From: Candidatus Kapaibacterium sp. | GTDB taxonomy: Bacteria; Bacteroidota; Ignavibacteria; Kapaibacteriales; UBA2268 | DNA: 64,000 nucleotides | Direction: 5' to 3' | NCBI GenBank assembly: GCA_026390695.1 | Contig: JAPLFL010000129.1 | Span: forward strand, 1-64,000 | Shown here: piece after piece, positions 52,959 through 61,809 of the stretch | Position numbering within the stretch: the stretch's first letter is position 1 | Layout: the number at the start of each line of letters is the position of its first letter | Translations under genes and position numbers: made by a program | Notes under the pieces: model-generated | Told to the model about the DNA's origin: nothing | Seen by the model: the letters and a program-made list of their open reading frames with translations, nothing else | The model's database searches: none

Positions 52959-53918
52959 TTATTTTTTAATCAGTGATAAATTCATCTTAGCACCTGCATG
53001 CCCGGGATTAATTTTCAAAGCATTTTTAAAACAGATTTCAGCATCATCAAATTTTTTCATTTTTAAGTTTACTATACCGATTTGGTTCAGCAGATCCGGA
53101 TTTTTTGGCAAAAATTGGCCAGCAGACTGAAACCCAATTAAGGCTTCACTATATTTTTCCGCCTGTAAATCGCTATTGGCTTTACTAATCAATGCAGTTG
53201 TATAATTTCGTTTGAAATTCTGATTTGTCGGACTCATATCATAAGCAGCCCGAAACCAAACAACCGAAGAATCGTATTTATTCTGATTATAATATAAAAT
53301 ACCCTTCATACCATATAGTTCCGCATTAGGCTCCCGATCAATATTAGAAGCCTCATTAATACTCTTTTCTGCAGCAGCAAAATCTTTATTATTTATCTGT
53401 GAATTGGCTTTATTTATCATGACATTTATCAACAACTTGCTGGCAAATTTGCTGGTATTAGTCTTCCCATTGTCAAGAGTCAATGCTTGTCTTAGTTCTC
53501 TAATAGATGAATCATGTCTTTCAGTCACAAGATAAAGCAATCCTATCGAAAGATGTCCGAAAGGCTCAGTTGGAGCTTCACCAACCAGTTTAACAAGTTG
53601 CTCTTCACCTTTTTTAAAATTTTTAGTTTTCTCAGTTTTTATAGTGTCGGTTATTGCTGTTTTCACATAAGCATTTGCTATTTGAATCGAATTTTTCCAT
53701 TCCAATCCCTGTTCCGATGAAGCTAATAAACCGATCATTATTAATAAGAAAGCAAAAGAAAGAGAAATAATCAGTATAATTAATGGATTTGATTTTGAAA
53801 AGTTACTTATTCGATTTATCAAAGTTGGCGTCTGAACTATGTTATCCGATTTAGTTTCTGATGGATTAATTTCCTGAACCGCAGATTTATTCACAATAAT
53901 ATTTTGCTTCTTTTTCAT
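52959..53918 (-). CDS. Membrane-anchored TPR protein
   Basis: A 319-residue protein: basic N-terminus with one membrane helix (~45-66), then about seven tetratricopeptide repeats (34-residue period) across ~95-319, clearest at the end (ADLLNQIGIVNLKMKKFDDAEICFKNALKINP). Most of the protein is probably periplasmic. TPRs mediate protein-protein contacts, so a scaffold role is inferred. Eight bp after the GT-C-like gene. Confidence 0.87.
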   Translation of the reverse strand: MKKKQNIIVNKSAVQEINPSETKSDNIVQTPTLINRISNFSKSNPLIILIISLSFAFLLIMIGLLASSEQGLEWKNSIQIANAYVKTAITDTIKTEKTKNFKKGEEQLVKLVGEAPTEPFGHLSIGLLYLVTERHDSSIRELRQALTLDNGKTNTSKFASKLLINVMINKANSQINNKDFAAAEKSINEASNIDREPNAELYGMKGILYYNQNKYDSSVVWFRAAYDMSPTNQNFKRNYTTALISKANSDLQAEKYSEALIGFQSAGQFLPKNPDLLNQIGIVNLKMKKFDDAEICFKNALKINPGHAGAKMNLSLIKK

Positions 53919-53926
53919 AGTTTATC

Positions 53927-55735
53927 TTATCTTTTAATTTTAACTCTAAATCCGTCACTAATGGAGTTGCCCCTCAATTCGCAGTTATTAATTTCAGTTT
54001 CGTTTTCTGCATTTGGCAGCGGGCCATAGTTCGGTTGGGAATAAAAAATTTCCTTGTTATCAATAAGTTTAACTTTACCATCGAAATATGGATAATCGGC
54101 AGGAGTAAAGATTCTTTCGCTGGTAAAAACCATTCCGAATTGCTTCATCCTATCCGCAACTTTTGTAATAATTAAATATTCGTGTCCCGAAAAAAGTATT
54201 ACGAATAATATTGATAATATTAGATAAACCGGCTTTGGTAGCAGAGATGGTGATTTTTTTGATTGGTTTGCCCTAATTTTTCTGAATTTTGTAAAAATGT
54301 TAAAAATCCAATATAATAGCTGGAATGCTAACAAAGCAAAAGTACTGAACATAAATCCCCATCCAAAACGAAGATCAGGAGCAGACAAGAACCAATAAAC
54401 CGATCCGGCAATACCCGTCAGATAAGTGATAAGCAGTAAATTATGCTTTTTAATAAAATTCTTCGTTTGAACTGACTTGGCAACGATAAACAAAATAGAA
54501 ATACCTAACATAATCGGAATACCGTATAAAACTATTTTTAAATATTGAAAACTCTGATTCATAAACCATATATTATACCATTTACTAAAAGTTAAATCTT
54601 TAAATTCAACATTTGCTGGTTTTTGAAACCATGCAGGCCATTTTGCCCAGTTTTCTATCCCTGATTTCTCATTTATAACTGATTGAATCGGAACCTTCCA
54701 GTCAAAAGAAAATAAGTCGATTGATGGAAAAGGAAAGATCAAATAACCGCTTAGAATCACGTATCTGAGTAACCAAGGTAAAACAATAAAAAAGAAACCT
54801 GTGGCTAAAATCAGTGAATATTTTATTTTTTTTTCAATCACTAATCTTAGGATTATGTATGCGAATACAATAAAAACAGGTATTGAAGAGAGTTTTATTG
54901 TGATAAGAAAAGAAATAAGAATTAAGATTAGTACTGATGATGAAGAGAAGTAACCATTCTTTTGAACTTCAGAGATTTCTAATAAATTACAGAATAAAAC
55001 CCATAAGAAAATTGTTGTTGGAATATCAGGACTGGGACTAACAATCCAGCCAAGATGCGGATAAAAAAATGAAAAATATGTCAATGGAATAAAGAATAAG
55101 CGCATCCAGTTTGATGCACGAAAATCTTTTGATAAAATCCTATTTACTCCGGTTATAAAATAAAATATTGCGAACAGGAGCAAGAATTGCCCTAAGGCAT
55201 TGAATGACATTTTTCCTAAAAATGAAAAACTAAAGATTGCAGAGGTAATCAGCCATGAATTATTAAATCCGAGACGATGGTAAATGTTGGTCAAACCGGG
55301 AATGGCAGGGTAGTTTTCAATCCATTTTATTGTAATTGCATGATAGCCGTTTGTATCATCGCTCAAAGTCCAGCAAAAAGTCAATAGATATGCAAAAATA
55401 ATTGCTCCTAATGCCAATATCCATGTAGCAGGTTTTATTTTTTTTAATTTACTGATATAAATTGAAAGTGTTTTCCCAACAAATTCTTTATCATAAATCG
55501 AATAAATAAGAATATAAGCAAGCAATATTAGATTGACAAGTAAGCCGGTTTTTGATACAAGTGATAAATACATGCCGATGACAGTTGAAAAACAAAGCCC
55601 GCTAATAACCAGTAAGGACAGCGGTGGAAGCTCTTCTTCAAAATCAAAGACCTTATTTATTATTCGCAGAATTGATAAACCGCTAATTATGCTGATTACA
55701 AATATGTATATCCAAATTCCTGTAGCTACAAACAT
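53927..55735 (-). CDS. Multi-pass membrane protein, GT-C/LIC_10190-like
   Basis: A 602-residue integral membrane protein with about twelve hydrophobic helices. An Asp pair after the first helices (TLSDDTNGYHAITIKWIENYP, ~residue 127) and a C-terminal soluble tail fit GT-C glycosyltransferases, which use lipid-phosphate sugars; I recall a family named after Leptospira LIC_10190 with this layout, but that match is from memory. Role in glycan assembly is inferred. Between dapA and the TPR gene. Confidence 0.65.
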   Translation of the reverse strand: MFVATGIWIYIFVISIISGLSILRIINKVFDFEEELPPLSLLVISGLCFSTVIGMYLSLVSKTGLLVNLILLAYILIYSIYDKEFVGKTLSIYISKLKKIKPATWILALGAIIFAYLLTFCWTLSDDTNGYHAITIKWIENYPAIPGLTNIYHRLGFNNSWLITSAIFSFSFLGKMSFNALGQFLLLFAIFYFITGVNRILSKDFRASNWMRLFFIPLTYFSFFYPHLGWIVSPSPDIPTTIFLWVLFCNLLEISEVQKNGYFSSSSVLILILISFLITIKLSSIPVFIVFAYIILRLVIEKKIKYSLILATGFFFIVLPWLLRYVILSGYLIFPFPSIDLFSFDWKVPIQSVINEKSGIENWAKWPAWFQKPANVEFKDLTFSKWYNIWFMNQSFQYLKIVLYGIPIMLGISILFIVAKSVQTKNFIKKHNLLLITYLTGIAGSVYWFLSAPDLRFGWGFMFSTFALLAFQLLYWIFNIFTKFRKIRANQSKKSPSLLPKPVYLILSILFVILFSGHEYLIITKVADRMKQFGMVFTSERIFTPADYPYFDGKVKLIDNKEIFYSQPNYGPLPNAENETEINNCELRGNSISDGFRVKIKR

Positions 55736-55760
55736 AAACTCTCAGTATAATGATTAATTA

Positions 55761-56663
55761 TTATTGGTTAATTACGTTAAAACCTAAATTATTTAGAATA
55801 TTAATTAATTTTTCTTTATTTTCAATTTTCAAAGGTATAAGTGGTAAACGGAAGTTATTGCTGCACAATCCAGCAAGTGACAAAGCAGTTTTAATAGGTA
55901 TCGGATTCGATTCGATAAAATTGATTTGCATTAAATCGAAAAGATCATAATGCAAACTCCGCGCTAATTCATAATCACCAGCCATAGCTGCATGGATGCA
56001 GTCACCAAATTGCTTTGGAACAATGTTGGATAAAACAGAAATCACACCTTTTCCGCCCATTGCAATTACAGGCAATGCCAGAGCGTCATCTCCGGAAAGC
56101 AAATTAAAACCTTCGGGAGCATATTTCATAATCTGCATCATTTGTTCAAGATTAGCCGATGCTTCTTTGGTAGCCACAATATTAGGACAATCCTGAGCTA
56201 ATCGGATTTGAGTTTCTGCATTGATATTTATTCCGGTTCTTCCGGGAACATTATATATAATCTGAGGTACATCCACAGCATCGGCAATTGCGCGGAAATG
56301 GTGGTATATACCTTCCTGGCTTGGTTTATTGTAATAAGGAGCAACAAGCAATACGCCGTCGCAGCCATGTTCTTTAGCGATTAGAGTCAGATCAATAGTC
56401 TGCTGAGTATTGTTTGACCCGGTTCCGGCAATCACAGCACATCTACCATTTATATAATCGACTGTTTCAGTAAATAAAGCAACTTTTTCTTTATTTGATA
56501 ATGTTGCTCCTTCGCCCGTAGAGCCACATACAACTATTCCATCAACAGCTCCTTCAAGCTGATAATCAAGAATTTTTTTAAAAGCTAAAAAATCAATTTC
56601 CTTTTCATCAGTGAAAGGAGTCACTACTGCTGTTATCAGTCCCGTGAGCTTATTGTTGCTCAT
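55761..56663 (-). CDS. dapA: 4-hydroxy-tetrahydrodipicolinate synthase
   Basis: Condenses pyruvate with aspartate semialdehyde, the first committed step of lysine/diaminopimelate synthesis; dapD at 14.1 kb is a later step. The 300 residues show the TIM-barrel motifs GLITAVVTPF, GSTGEGATLS, YNVPGRTGI (with the catalytic Tyr) and VATKEAS, in which Lys forms the Schiff base. The start ATG is preceded by GAGGTAA on the coding strand. First gene of the long minus-strand run. Confidence 0.96.
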   Translation of the reverse strand: MSNNKLTGLITAVVTPFTDEKEIDFLAFKKILDYQLEGAVDGIVVCGSTGEGATLSNKEKVALFTETVDYINGRCAVIAGTGSNNTQQTIDLTLIAKEHGCDGVLLVAPYYNKPSQEGIYHHFRAIADAVDVPQIIYNVPGRTGININAETQIRLAQDCPNIVATKEASANLEQMMQIMKYAPEGFNLLSGDDALALPVIAMGGKGVISVLSNIVPKQFGDCIHAAMAGDYELARSLHYDLFDLMQINFIESNPIPIKTALSLAGLCSNNFRLPLIPLKIENKEKLINILNNLGFNVINQ

Positions 56664-56854
56664 AAATTTACCTCGTACAAGATTTAAAAATAATTATAAG
56701 ATAAAAGAACTCTGAAATCACTAAATAACTGAAATATCAGATTTATTCAACCTTAAATATATGATATTTTCTTGAATTTTTTAGTATTGGATGCAATAAT
56801 TAAGATATTTTTCGTTTTTTTGTAAGAACTTTAATACAAAATAAATTAAACTTT

Positions 56855-57757
56855 ATGAAATTCTTAAAAACAGCTTACAACAGGCTTAGCATAGTTGATT
56901 TCCTGAATCTTGTTTATTTGGCAATAATGCTAATAATTCTTTTGATTGTTTCGTCAAAAGCAAAATATTTTTCGTTGGGTTTGCTTATTTATGCGACACT
57001 CATAGCTTTTGTTCTTATAATGTCTGCTATTCGGGAGAAGAAGAGTTTTCCTTATAAAAATGTTTTTATGTTTATTTATCCTGTTGTTTACTTTTTTTCA
57101 ATTTTTCAAACTTTAGCTCTATCGTTAACTTACTTCAACAGCAATCGCTACGATGATGTGATGACAAAGATTGATTACTGGCTGGTGGGTGTCAATCCTA
57201 CCGTTTGGATAGAAAAATTTATTAGTCCCGGAATAACTGAAATCATGTATATTCTCTACTTCTTTTATTTTCCTATGCCATTTTTTATTATCATTTACTT
57301 GATTCGTAATAACAGGCTGAAAGAGATTGAAGAGGCATTTTTACAATTCTTTATATGTTATTATAGCGCATATTTATGCTATTATTTCATTCCTGTTGAA
57401 GGCCCCAGATATTACTTAGAAGGGCTTCAGAAGGTTAGTTTGACAGGTTTATGGCTATCAGAACCGATAAGAAATTTTATTAATGCAGTGGAAACAAATA
57501 AGCTGGACTGCTTCCCTTCCCTTCATTCGGCAATAGTTACCGTTACAATGCTGATAACTTATAGGTATCATAAAAAATTGTTTTATTACTTGCTTTTACC
57601 TTCTGCCGGAATAATGATTTCGCTGATTTATTGCCGTTATCATTATCTGATTGACGCAATAGTCGGCTTCTTATGGGCAATTGCAAGTTTTTATTTAGGA
57701 TCTGTCATGCACAAGAAATTATCTCATAAATTCTATTACCATTTCAAGGAAAATTAA
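56855..57757 (+). CDS. PAP2-family membrane phosphatase/transferase
   Basis: A 300-residue membrane protein with about six hydrophobic helices. Its phosphatase motifs are CFPSLHSAIVT (PSLHSA, ~222-230) and YCRYHYLIDAIVG (RxHYxxD, ~258-264); an upstream partial motif EGPRYY marks the first. This spacing resembles the inositolphosphorylceramide-synthase (Aur1) branch of PAP2 as much as classic lipid phosphatases, so the product is a lipid-phosphate phosphatase or transferase. The next gene starts within its stop codon (TAATG). Confidence 0.85.
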   Translation: MKFLKTAYNRLSIVDFLNLVYLAIMLIILLIVSSKAKYFSLGLLIYATLIAFVLIMSAIREKKSFPYKNVFMFIYPVVYFFSIFQTLALSLTYFNSNRYDDVMTKIDYWLVGVNPTVWIEKFISPGITEIMYILYFFYFPMPFFIIIYLIRNNRLKEIEEAFLQFFICYYSAYLCYYFIPVEGPRYYLEGLQKVSLTGLWLSEPIRNFINAVETNKLDCFPSLHSAIVTVTMLITYRYHKKLFYYLLLPSAGIMISLIYCRYHYLIDAIVGFLWAIASFYLGSVMHKKLSHKFYYHFKEN

Positions 57758-58470
57758 TGAAAAAGCTCATCCAGTCTGCTGAATTTGATATAAAAGAAAA
57801 AAATACTTACATTATTTTGCTGAGTGCACCTGTATTATTATCGATTTGGTGGTATTTCGGAAGAGCTGTATCATTTACAAAAATGTTCCCTGAAGCTGTT
57901 CTAAAGCCGAATTTCGATTTTACTGCACACATTTTTCAATTCGCTATGTTCTTCGTCTTGATGTTTATCGTTCCAGTACTAACGCTTAAATTGATTTTTA
58001 AAGAGAAACTTTCCGATTATGGCTTTCAACGCGGAGATAAAAAATTCGGGCTTAGTTTCGTAGCTTTGGCAATTCCTTTAATCATCGCTCCTATCATATA
58101 TTTTGCCGCTGATATGCCAGATATCCGATCAGAGTATCCGCTTGCAAAAATTCTTTTAACAAAACATGAATTTATATTTCAGTATGAAATTCTCTATGTT
58201 TTGTTCTATTATATAGCATGGGAGTTCTTTTTTCGCGGATTCATCCTATTTGGAGTTCAGAAACGTTTCGGTTCATTTAATGCAATCTTGATTCAGACTA
58301 TTTCATCATGTCTGATTCATATTGGTAAACCTGCTGGAGAGACAATAGGAGCTATCATAGTAGGAATATTATTCGGAGTAATTGCTCTGAGAACACGCTC
58401 AATATGGTATGTATTGCTACTTCACGCAGCAATTGGTGTGCTTACAGATTTATTTGTAATTTTTAAATAA
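57757..58470 (+). CDS. CPBP family intramembrane metalloprotease
   Basis: A 237-residue integral membrane protease of the CAAX/CPBP (Abi) family, about seven helices. Motif 1 is WEFFFRG (156-161), with the first Glu of the usual EExxxR replaced by Trp155 but the second Glu and the Arg kept; motif 2 His is His188 (SSCLIHIG) and motif 3 His is His223 (LLLHAAIG). Translationally coupled to the PAP2 gene. Convergent with the DUF1905 gene, 1 bp between stops. Confidence 0.87.
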   Translation: MKKLIQSAEFDIKEKNTYIILLSAPVLLSIWWYFGRAVSFTKMFPEAVLKPNFDFTAHIFQFAMFFVLMFIVPVLTLKLIFKEKLSDYGFQRGDKKFGLSFVALAIPLIIAPIIYFAADMPDIRSEYPLAKILLTKHEFIFQYEILYVLFYYIAWEFFFRGFILFGVQKRFGSFNAILIQTISSCLIHIGKPAGETIGAIIVGILFGVIALRTRSIWYVLLLHAAIGVLTDLFVIFK

Positions 58471-58471
58471 A

Positions 58472-58990
58472 TTATTTTTGGCCAGGATTTTTCTTCCCAT
58501 CTTTTAATTTAAATAAGATGGCAGCAAGTCTTGCATGACGTGTTTCTGTTTTTTTTGCACTTGTAATCCAAACCACATATTCTTTCTGGTTAGTATAGGA
58601 GAGCTTTTCAAAATAAAGCTTTTCCTGTTCGTTGGAATTTAGCAATAGAAGCAGATCTTCAGGGATTTCGATTTTACGCTCATCAAAGTCTTGTTCAAGT
58701 TCAATATGAACTATATCCCCAAAGGTTTTATTATTTTTTTTGCGAATATCTTTTAAAATTCCGATAACATGGGATCCGGTGCCCATATTCGCTAATGAGC
58801 CTCGATAAAACTCACCGTCAATAATGGCTTTAATTTTAACTTGTCCCCTTGTACCGAACATATCGAATGTATCAAAAGGAAATTCAATATACGCTGCATC
58901 CAGAGAGCCATTCTGAATAATTTCAGCATCAAAGGCTATCTTTTCCGAATTTATATTTCCTCTGTTATGGTTCGACAAAGATTTAATCAC
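58472..58990 (-). CDS. DUF1905 and YdeI-like protein
   Basis: A 172-residue cytoplasmic protein. Residues ~15-115 are the DUF1905 beta-barrel (YIEFPFDTFDMFGTRGQVKIKAIIDG, GSHVIGILKDIRK, DIVHIELEQD), followed by a YdeI/OmpD-associated helical domain (EIPEDLLLLLNSNEQEKLYFEKLSYTNQKEYVVWI, then KKTETRHARL). Family members are called bacteriocin-protection-like but function is poorly known. 28 bp before the M48 gene's end on the same strand, so possibly co-transcribed. Confidence 0.85.
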   Translation of the reverse strand: MIKSLSNHNRGNINSEKIAFDAEIIQNGSLDAAYIEFPFDTFDMFGTRGQVKIKAIIDGEFYRGSLANMGTGSHVIGILKDIRKKNNKTFGDIVHIELEQDFDERKIEIPEDLLLLLNSNEQEKLYFEKLSYTNQKEYVVWITSAKKTETRHARLAAILFKLKDGKKNPGQK

Positions 58991-59018
58991 TTACCCTTCC
59001 ATCATTAATCATTAACAA

Positions 59019-60266
59019 TTAACCATTGATAATTATTTTTATTGCTTTTATCCGCTCCAGAACCGGTGGATGAGAGTAATTAAAAAATACGTACAAAGGA
59101 TGAGGAAATAAATTTGATAAATTATTTTCAGTCAATTTTTTGAGTGAATCAATAAACTCCTCTTTCAGACCGGTTGATCGGACAGCAAATTCATCAGCTT
59201 CATATTCATGCTTGCGGGAAAGGGCATTCATAGCCGGTGCAAGTATAAACTCAATCGGTGAATAAAGTAATGCAAAAAATATCATTCCGGCATGAATTGG
59301 CTGCGAATACAGACCGAATGCGGCAAACAGATCCTGATTACTTATAAAAATTGATAATAAATATAACAAAATACCGGTGTGAATATATCCTATTATCATT
59401 CCGGTCAGAATATGCTTTTTCTTGTAATGTCCGACTTCATGAGCAAGAATCGCTAATAGTTCACCATGGGTGTGCTTTTCAATCAAAGTATCGTAAAGAA
59501 CGATTCTCTTATTTTTACCAAATCCTGTAAAAAACGCATTGGACTTGGCTGATCGCTTTGAACCGTCCATCACAAAAATTTTCTTTAACGGAAATTTAAC
59601 CTTATCAGCAAATTTGAAAATTGAGTCCTTTAATTCACCGTCTTCAAGAGGTGTAAATTTATTAAATAACGGCATAATCAGAGTGGGAGCTATATATTGC
59701 ATTATCAATGAAACTACCGATAGAATAATCCACAAATATACCCATGAGTTCGCACCAAAACTATGAATCAAGTAGAGTACGAGCGAGAATATCGGGGCAC
59801 CAATAACAATAGATAATAACAGCCCTTTCAGTGTATCCATCAGGAAAATTTTCCAGGTAGTTTTATTAAATCCGTATTTATTCTCAATTACAAACGTTGA
59901 ATAAAGTGAAAAAGGTGAATTCAGAATACCACCCGCAGCAGCCAATATAGCTACAAAAATGAGGGCTTGGTAAATATAATTATCCGTAAAACTTTTTGCA
60001 ATTGAATCAAGAAAACCAAAACCTCCGGCAAACCAAAATACTAATAATTGAATTAATGAAAAAGTAGAACTCACAAAGCCGAATCTTGTGTTTTCTTTAA
60101 GATATTTTTGTGATAAATCATATCTTTCATCGTTCCAAATTCCTTTGAAATCGTCCGGTAGTTCCGGCTTTATTGCTTTTAAATTAAGATTTTCACTTAT
60201 AAGATCAAAGATAAATGAGATTATCAAAGTTAGAAGAATAATATAAAAATAGCTGTTATATTGCAT
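59019..60266 (-). CDS. M48 family metalloprotease, Ste24-like
   Basis: A 415-residue membrane zinc protease. Several N-terminal helices are followed by the zinc motif HEVGH (276-280) and the downstream Glu in EYEADEFA (~Glu356). The Ste24/HtpX-like layout suggests quality control of membrane proteins; prenyl processing is unlikely in bacteria. Monocistronic or with the DUF1905 gene; divergent from the GWxTD gene with 37 bp between starts, so the two share a short promoter region. Confidence 0.9.
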   Translation of the reverse strand: MQYNSYFYIILLTLIISFIFDLISENLNLKAIKPELPDDFKGIWNDERYDLSQKYLKENTRFGFVSSTFSLIQLLVFWFAGGFGFLDSIAKSFTDNYIYQALIFVAILAAAGGILNSPFSLYSTFVIENKYGFNKTTWKIFLMDTLKGLLLSIVIGAPIFSLVLYLIHSFGANSWVYLWIILSVVSLIMQYIAPTLIMPLFNKFTPLEDGELKDSIFKFADKVKFPLKKIFVMDGSKRSAKSNAFFTGFGKNKRIVLYDTLIEKHTHGELLAILAHEVGHYKKKHILTGMIIGYIHTGILLYLLSIFISNQDLFAAFGLYSQPIHAGMIFFALLYSPIEFILAPAMNALSRKHEYEADEFAVRSTGLKEEFIDSLKKLTENNLSNLFPHPLYVFFNYSHPPVLERIKAIKIIING

Positions 60267-60303
60267 AGTAAAATTATATAAATTGAAGATCGTCTTTAAT
60301 TAA

Positions 60304-61791
60304 ATGAATAAACGGAAATGTATGGATTTGATTGAAAAATATAAAAAAATAGTCAATTGGAAAACAGTCTTTACTCATATTATCTTATTTTTCTCAATTT
60401 CTCTCCCAATTTTTTCCAAAAGCATTCCTTTTTATCTTGAAGCCTCTGTTTACCGAGAAAGCCCGACTATCGGACGCTGGGAGCTATATTACTCTTTCCC
60501 TGATACTGCCATAAAATATATTCCAAATGAATTCGGGTATATCGGCAATATGAAAATTTCCATACAAATCAAGTCTGACAGCCTTCCTGAAATAAAAAAA
60601 GAATGGCTTCTAACAAATCAACTCATTAACCGACCTAATGATTTTGAGAATTTGTTAGTCGGGCAGATGAATTTCAGTATTCCAAATGGCAAATATACAG
60701 CTTATTTAAACATATCCGATGCCAATGACTCAAACACTCGAGACGGAGCACCAATCAAGCTAATTGTGCCAAAATTCCCCGATAATAAGCTCTGTATGAG
60801 CGATATAGAATTTTCATGTTTTATGATTGATCGAAACTCTGATACATCAAAGTTGAATGAAATGTTCGTCAAATGGGGTAAAACAATTATTCCTAACCCA
60901 ACCGATGAATATAATTATCTAAATAAAAATTTGTTTATTTTTTACGAAATTTATAAACCTAAAAGTTGGGATAATAACGCTGTGGTTGCAGTTCATTCAA
61001 TACTCGACGGAATGAAGAGAATTATTTATAAAGATACTCTGACAATAACGGACAGCAATTCAACTGTGCCACTTTTTTATATGTACAAACTTGATTCCTT
61101 CCCAACAGGTGTATATTTTTGTAAAACTCAACTCATAAAATTAAACGATGGGCTGATAGAGGATTCATGTTCAAAACTAAAGAAATTCTATTATACAAAT
61201 CCATTTGTAAAATCCGTTAAAAATACATTGTATCAGGAATCCGAGAGTTTTGAACAGAGCGAATTTGCAAGTTTGACTCCAGAGCTGACCGATTTGGAGT
61301 TCAAAATGGCGTCGGTTATTGCGACTAAGGACGAAAAAGAAAGCTGGAATAATCTAAATGAAATTAAAGGAAAACAAAGATATTTGTATAAATTTTGGTT
61401 GATCCGCGACCCAAATCCGGATACTAAAATTAATGAAAAACGTGAAGAATTCCTGAGCTGCGTGGAAATGGCAAACATGCAATTTGCAGTATCTTTTAAT
61501 AGACAAGGATGGAATACGGAGCGAGGACAAATTCTTCTGAAAATGGGAAAACCGACAAAACGTGATATTCACATAGCTACCCAAGGAAACCGAGCTTATG
61601 AAGAATGGTTCTATGCCGAAAAGTTCGGTGGTGTTTACTATTATTTCGTTGATAAATCTGGATTCAATAATTTCATTTTAGTTCATTCAACGGTACCCGG
61701 GGAAACTTATAATGCAAATTGGTATAATGATAATGTGCCAGAGAATGCACCACAAACAAGAGACAGAAATAATTCATCAATAAAATATTAA
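60304..61791 (+). CDS. GWxTD domain-containing protein
   Basis: A 495-residue protein with a short hydrophobic N-terminus (~20-40, probably a signal or anchor after a basic start). A beta-rich region (~45-320) precedes the C-terminal GWxTD domain (~360-480), recognised by FNRQGWNTERGQILLKMGKP and the YEEWFYAEKFGGVYYYFVDK strand. The domain is common in Ignavibacteria/Chlorobiota-type genomes and unassigned in function. ATG follows TTAATTAA, with no strong ribosome-binding site. Eighteen bp before the receptor gene. Confidence 0.85.
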   Translation: MNKRKCMDLIEKYKKIVNWKTVFTHIILFFSISLPIFSKSIPFYLEASVYRESPTIGRWELYYSFPDTAIKYIPNEFGYIGNMKISIQIKSDSLPEIKKEWLLTNQLINRPNDFENLLVGQMNFSIPNGKYTAYLNISDANDSNTRDGAPIKLIVPKFPDNKLCMSDIEFSCFMIDRNSDTSKLNEMFVKWGKTIIPNPTDEYNYLNKNLFIFYEIYKPKSWDNNAVVAVHSILDGMKRIIYKDTLTITDSNSTVPLFYMYKLDSFPTGVYFCKTQLIKLNDGLIEDSCSKLKKFYYTNPFVKSVKNTLYQESESFEQSEFASLTPELTDLEFKMASVIATKDEKESWNNLNEIKGKQRYLYKFWLIRDPNPDTKINEKREEFLSCVEMANMQFAVSFNRQGWNTERGQILLKMGKPTKRDIHIATQGNRAYEEWFYAEKFGGVYYYFVDKSGFNNFILVHSTVPGETYNANWYNDNVPENAPQTRDRNNSSIKY

Positions 61792-61809
61792 TTCTTAAAA
61801 AGGTTATTT

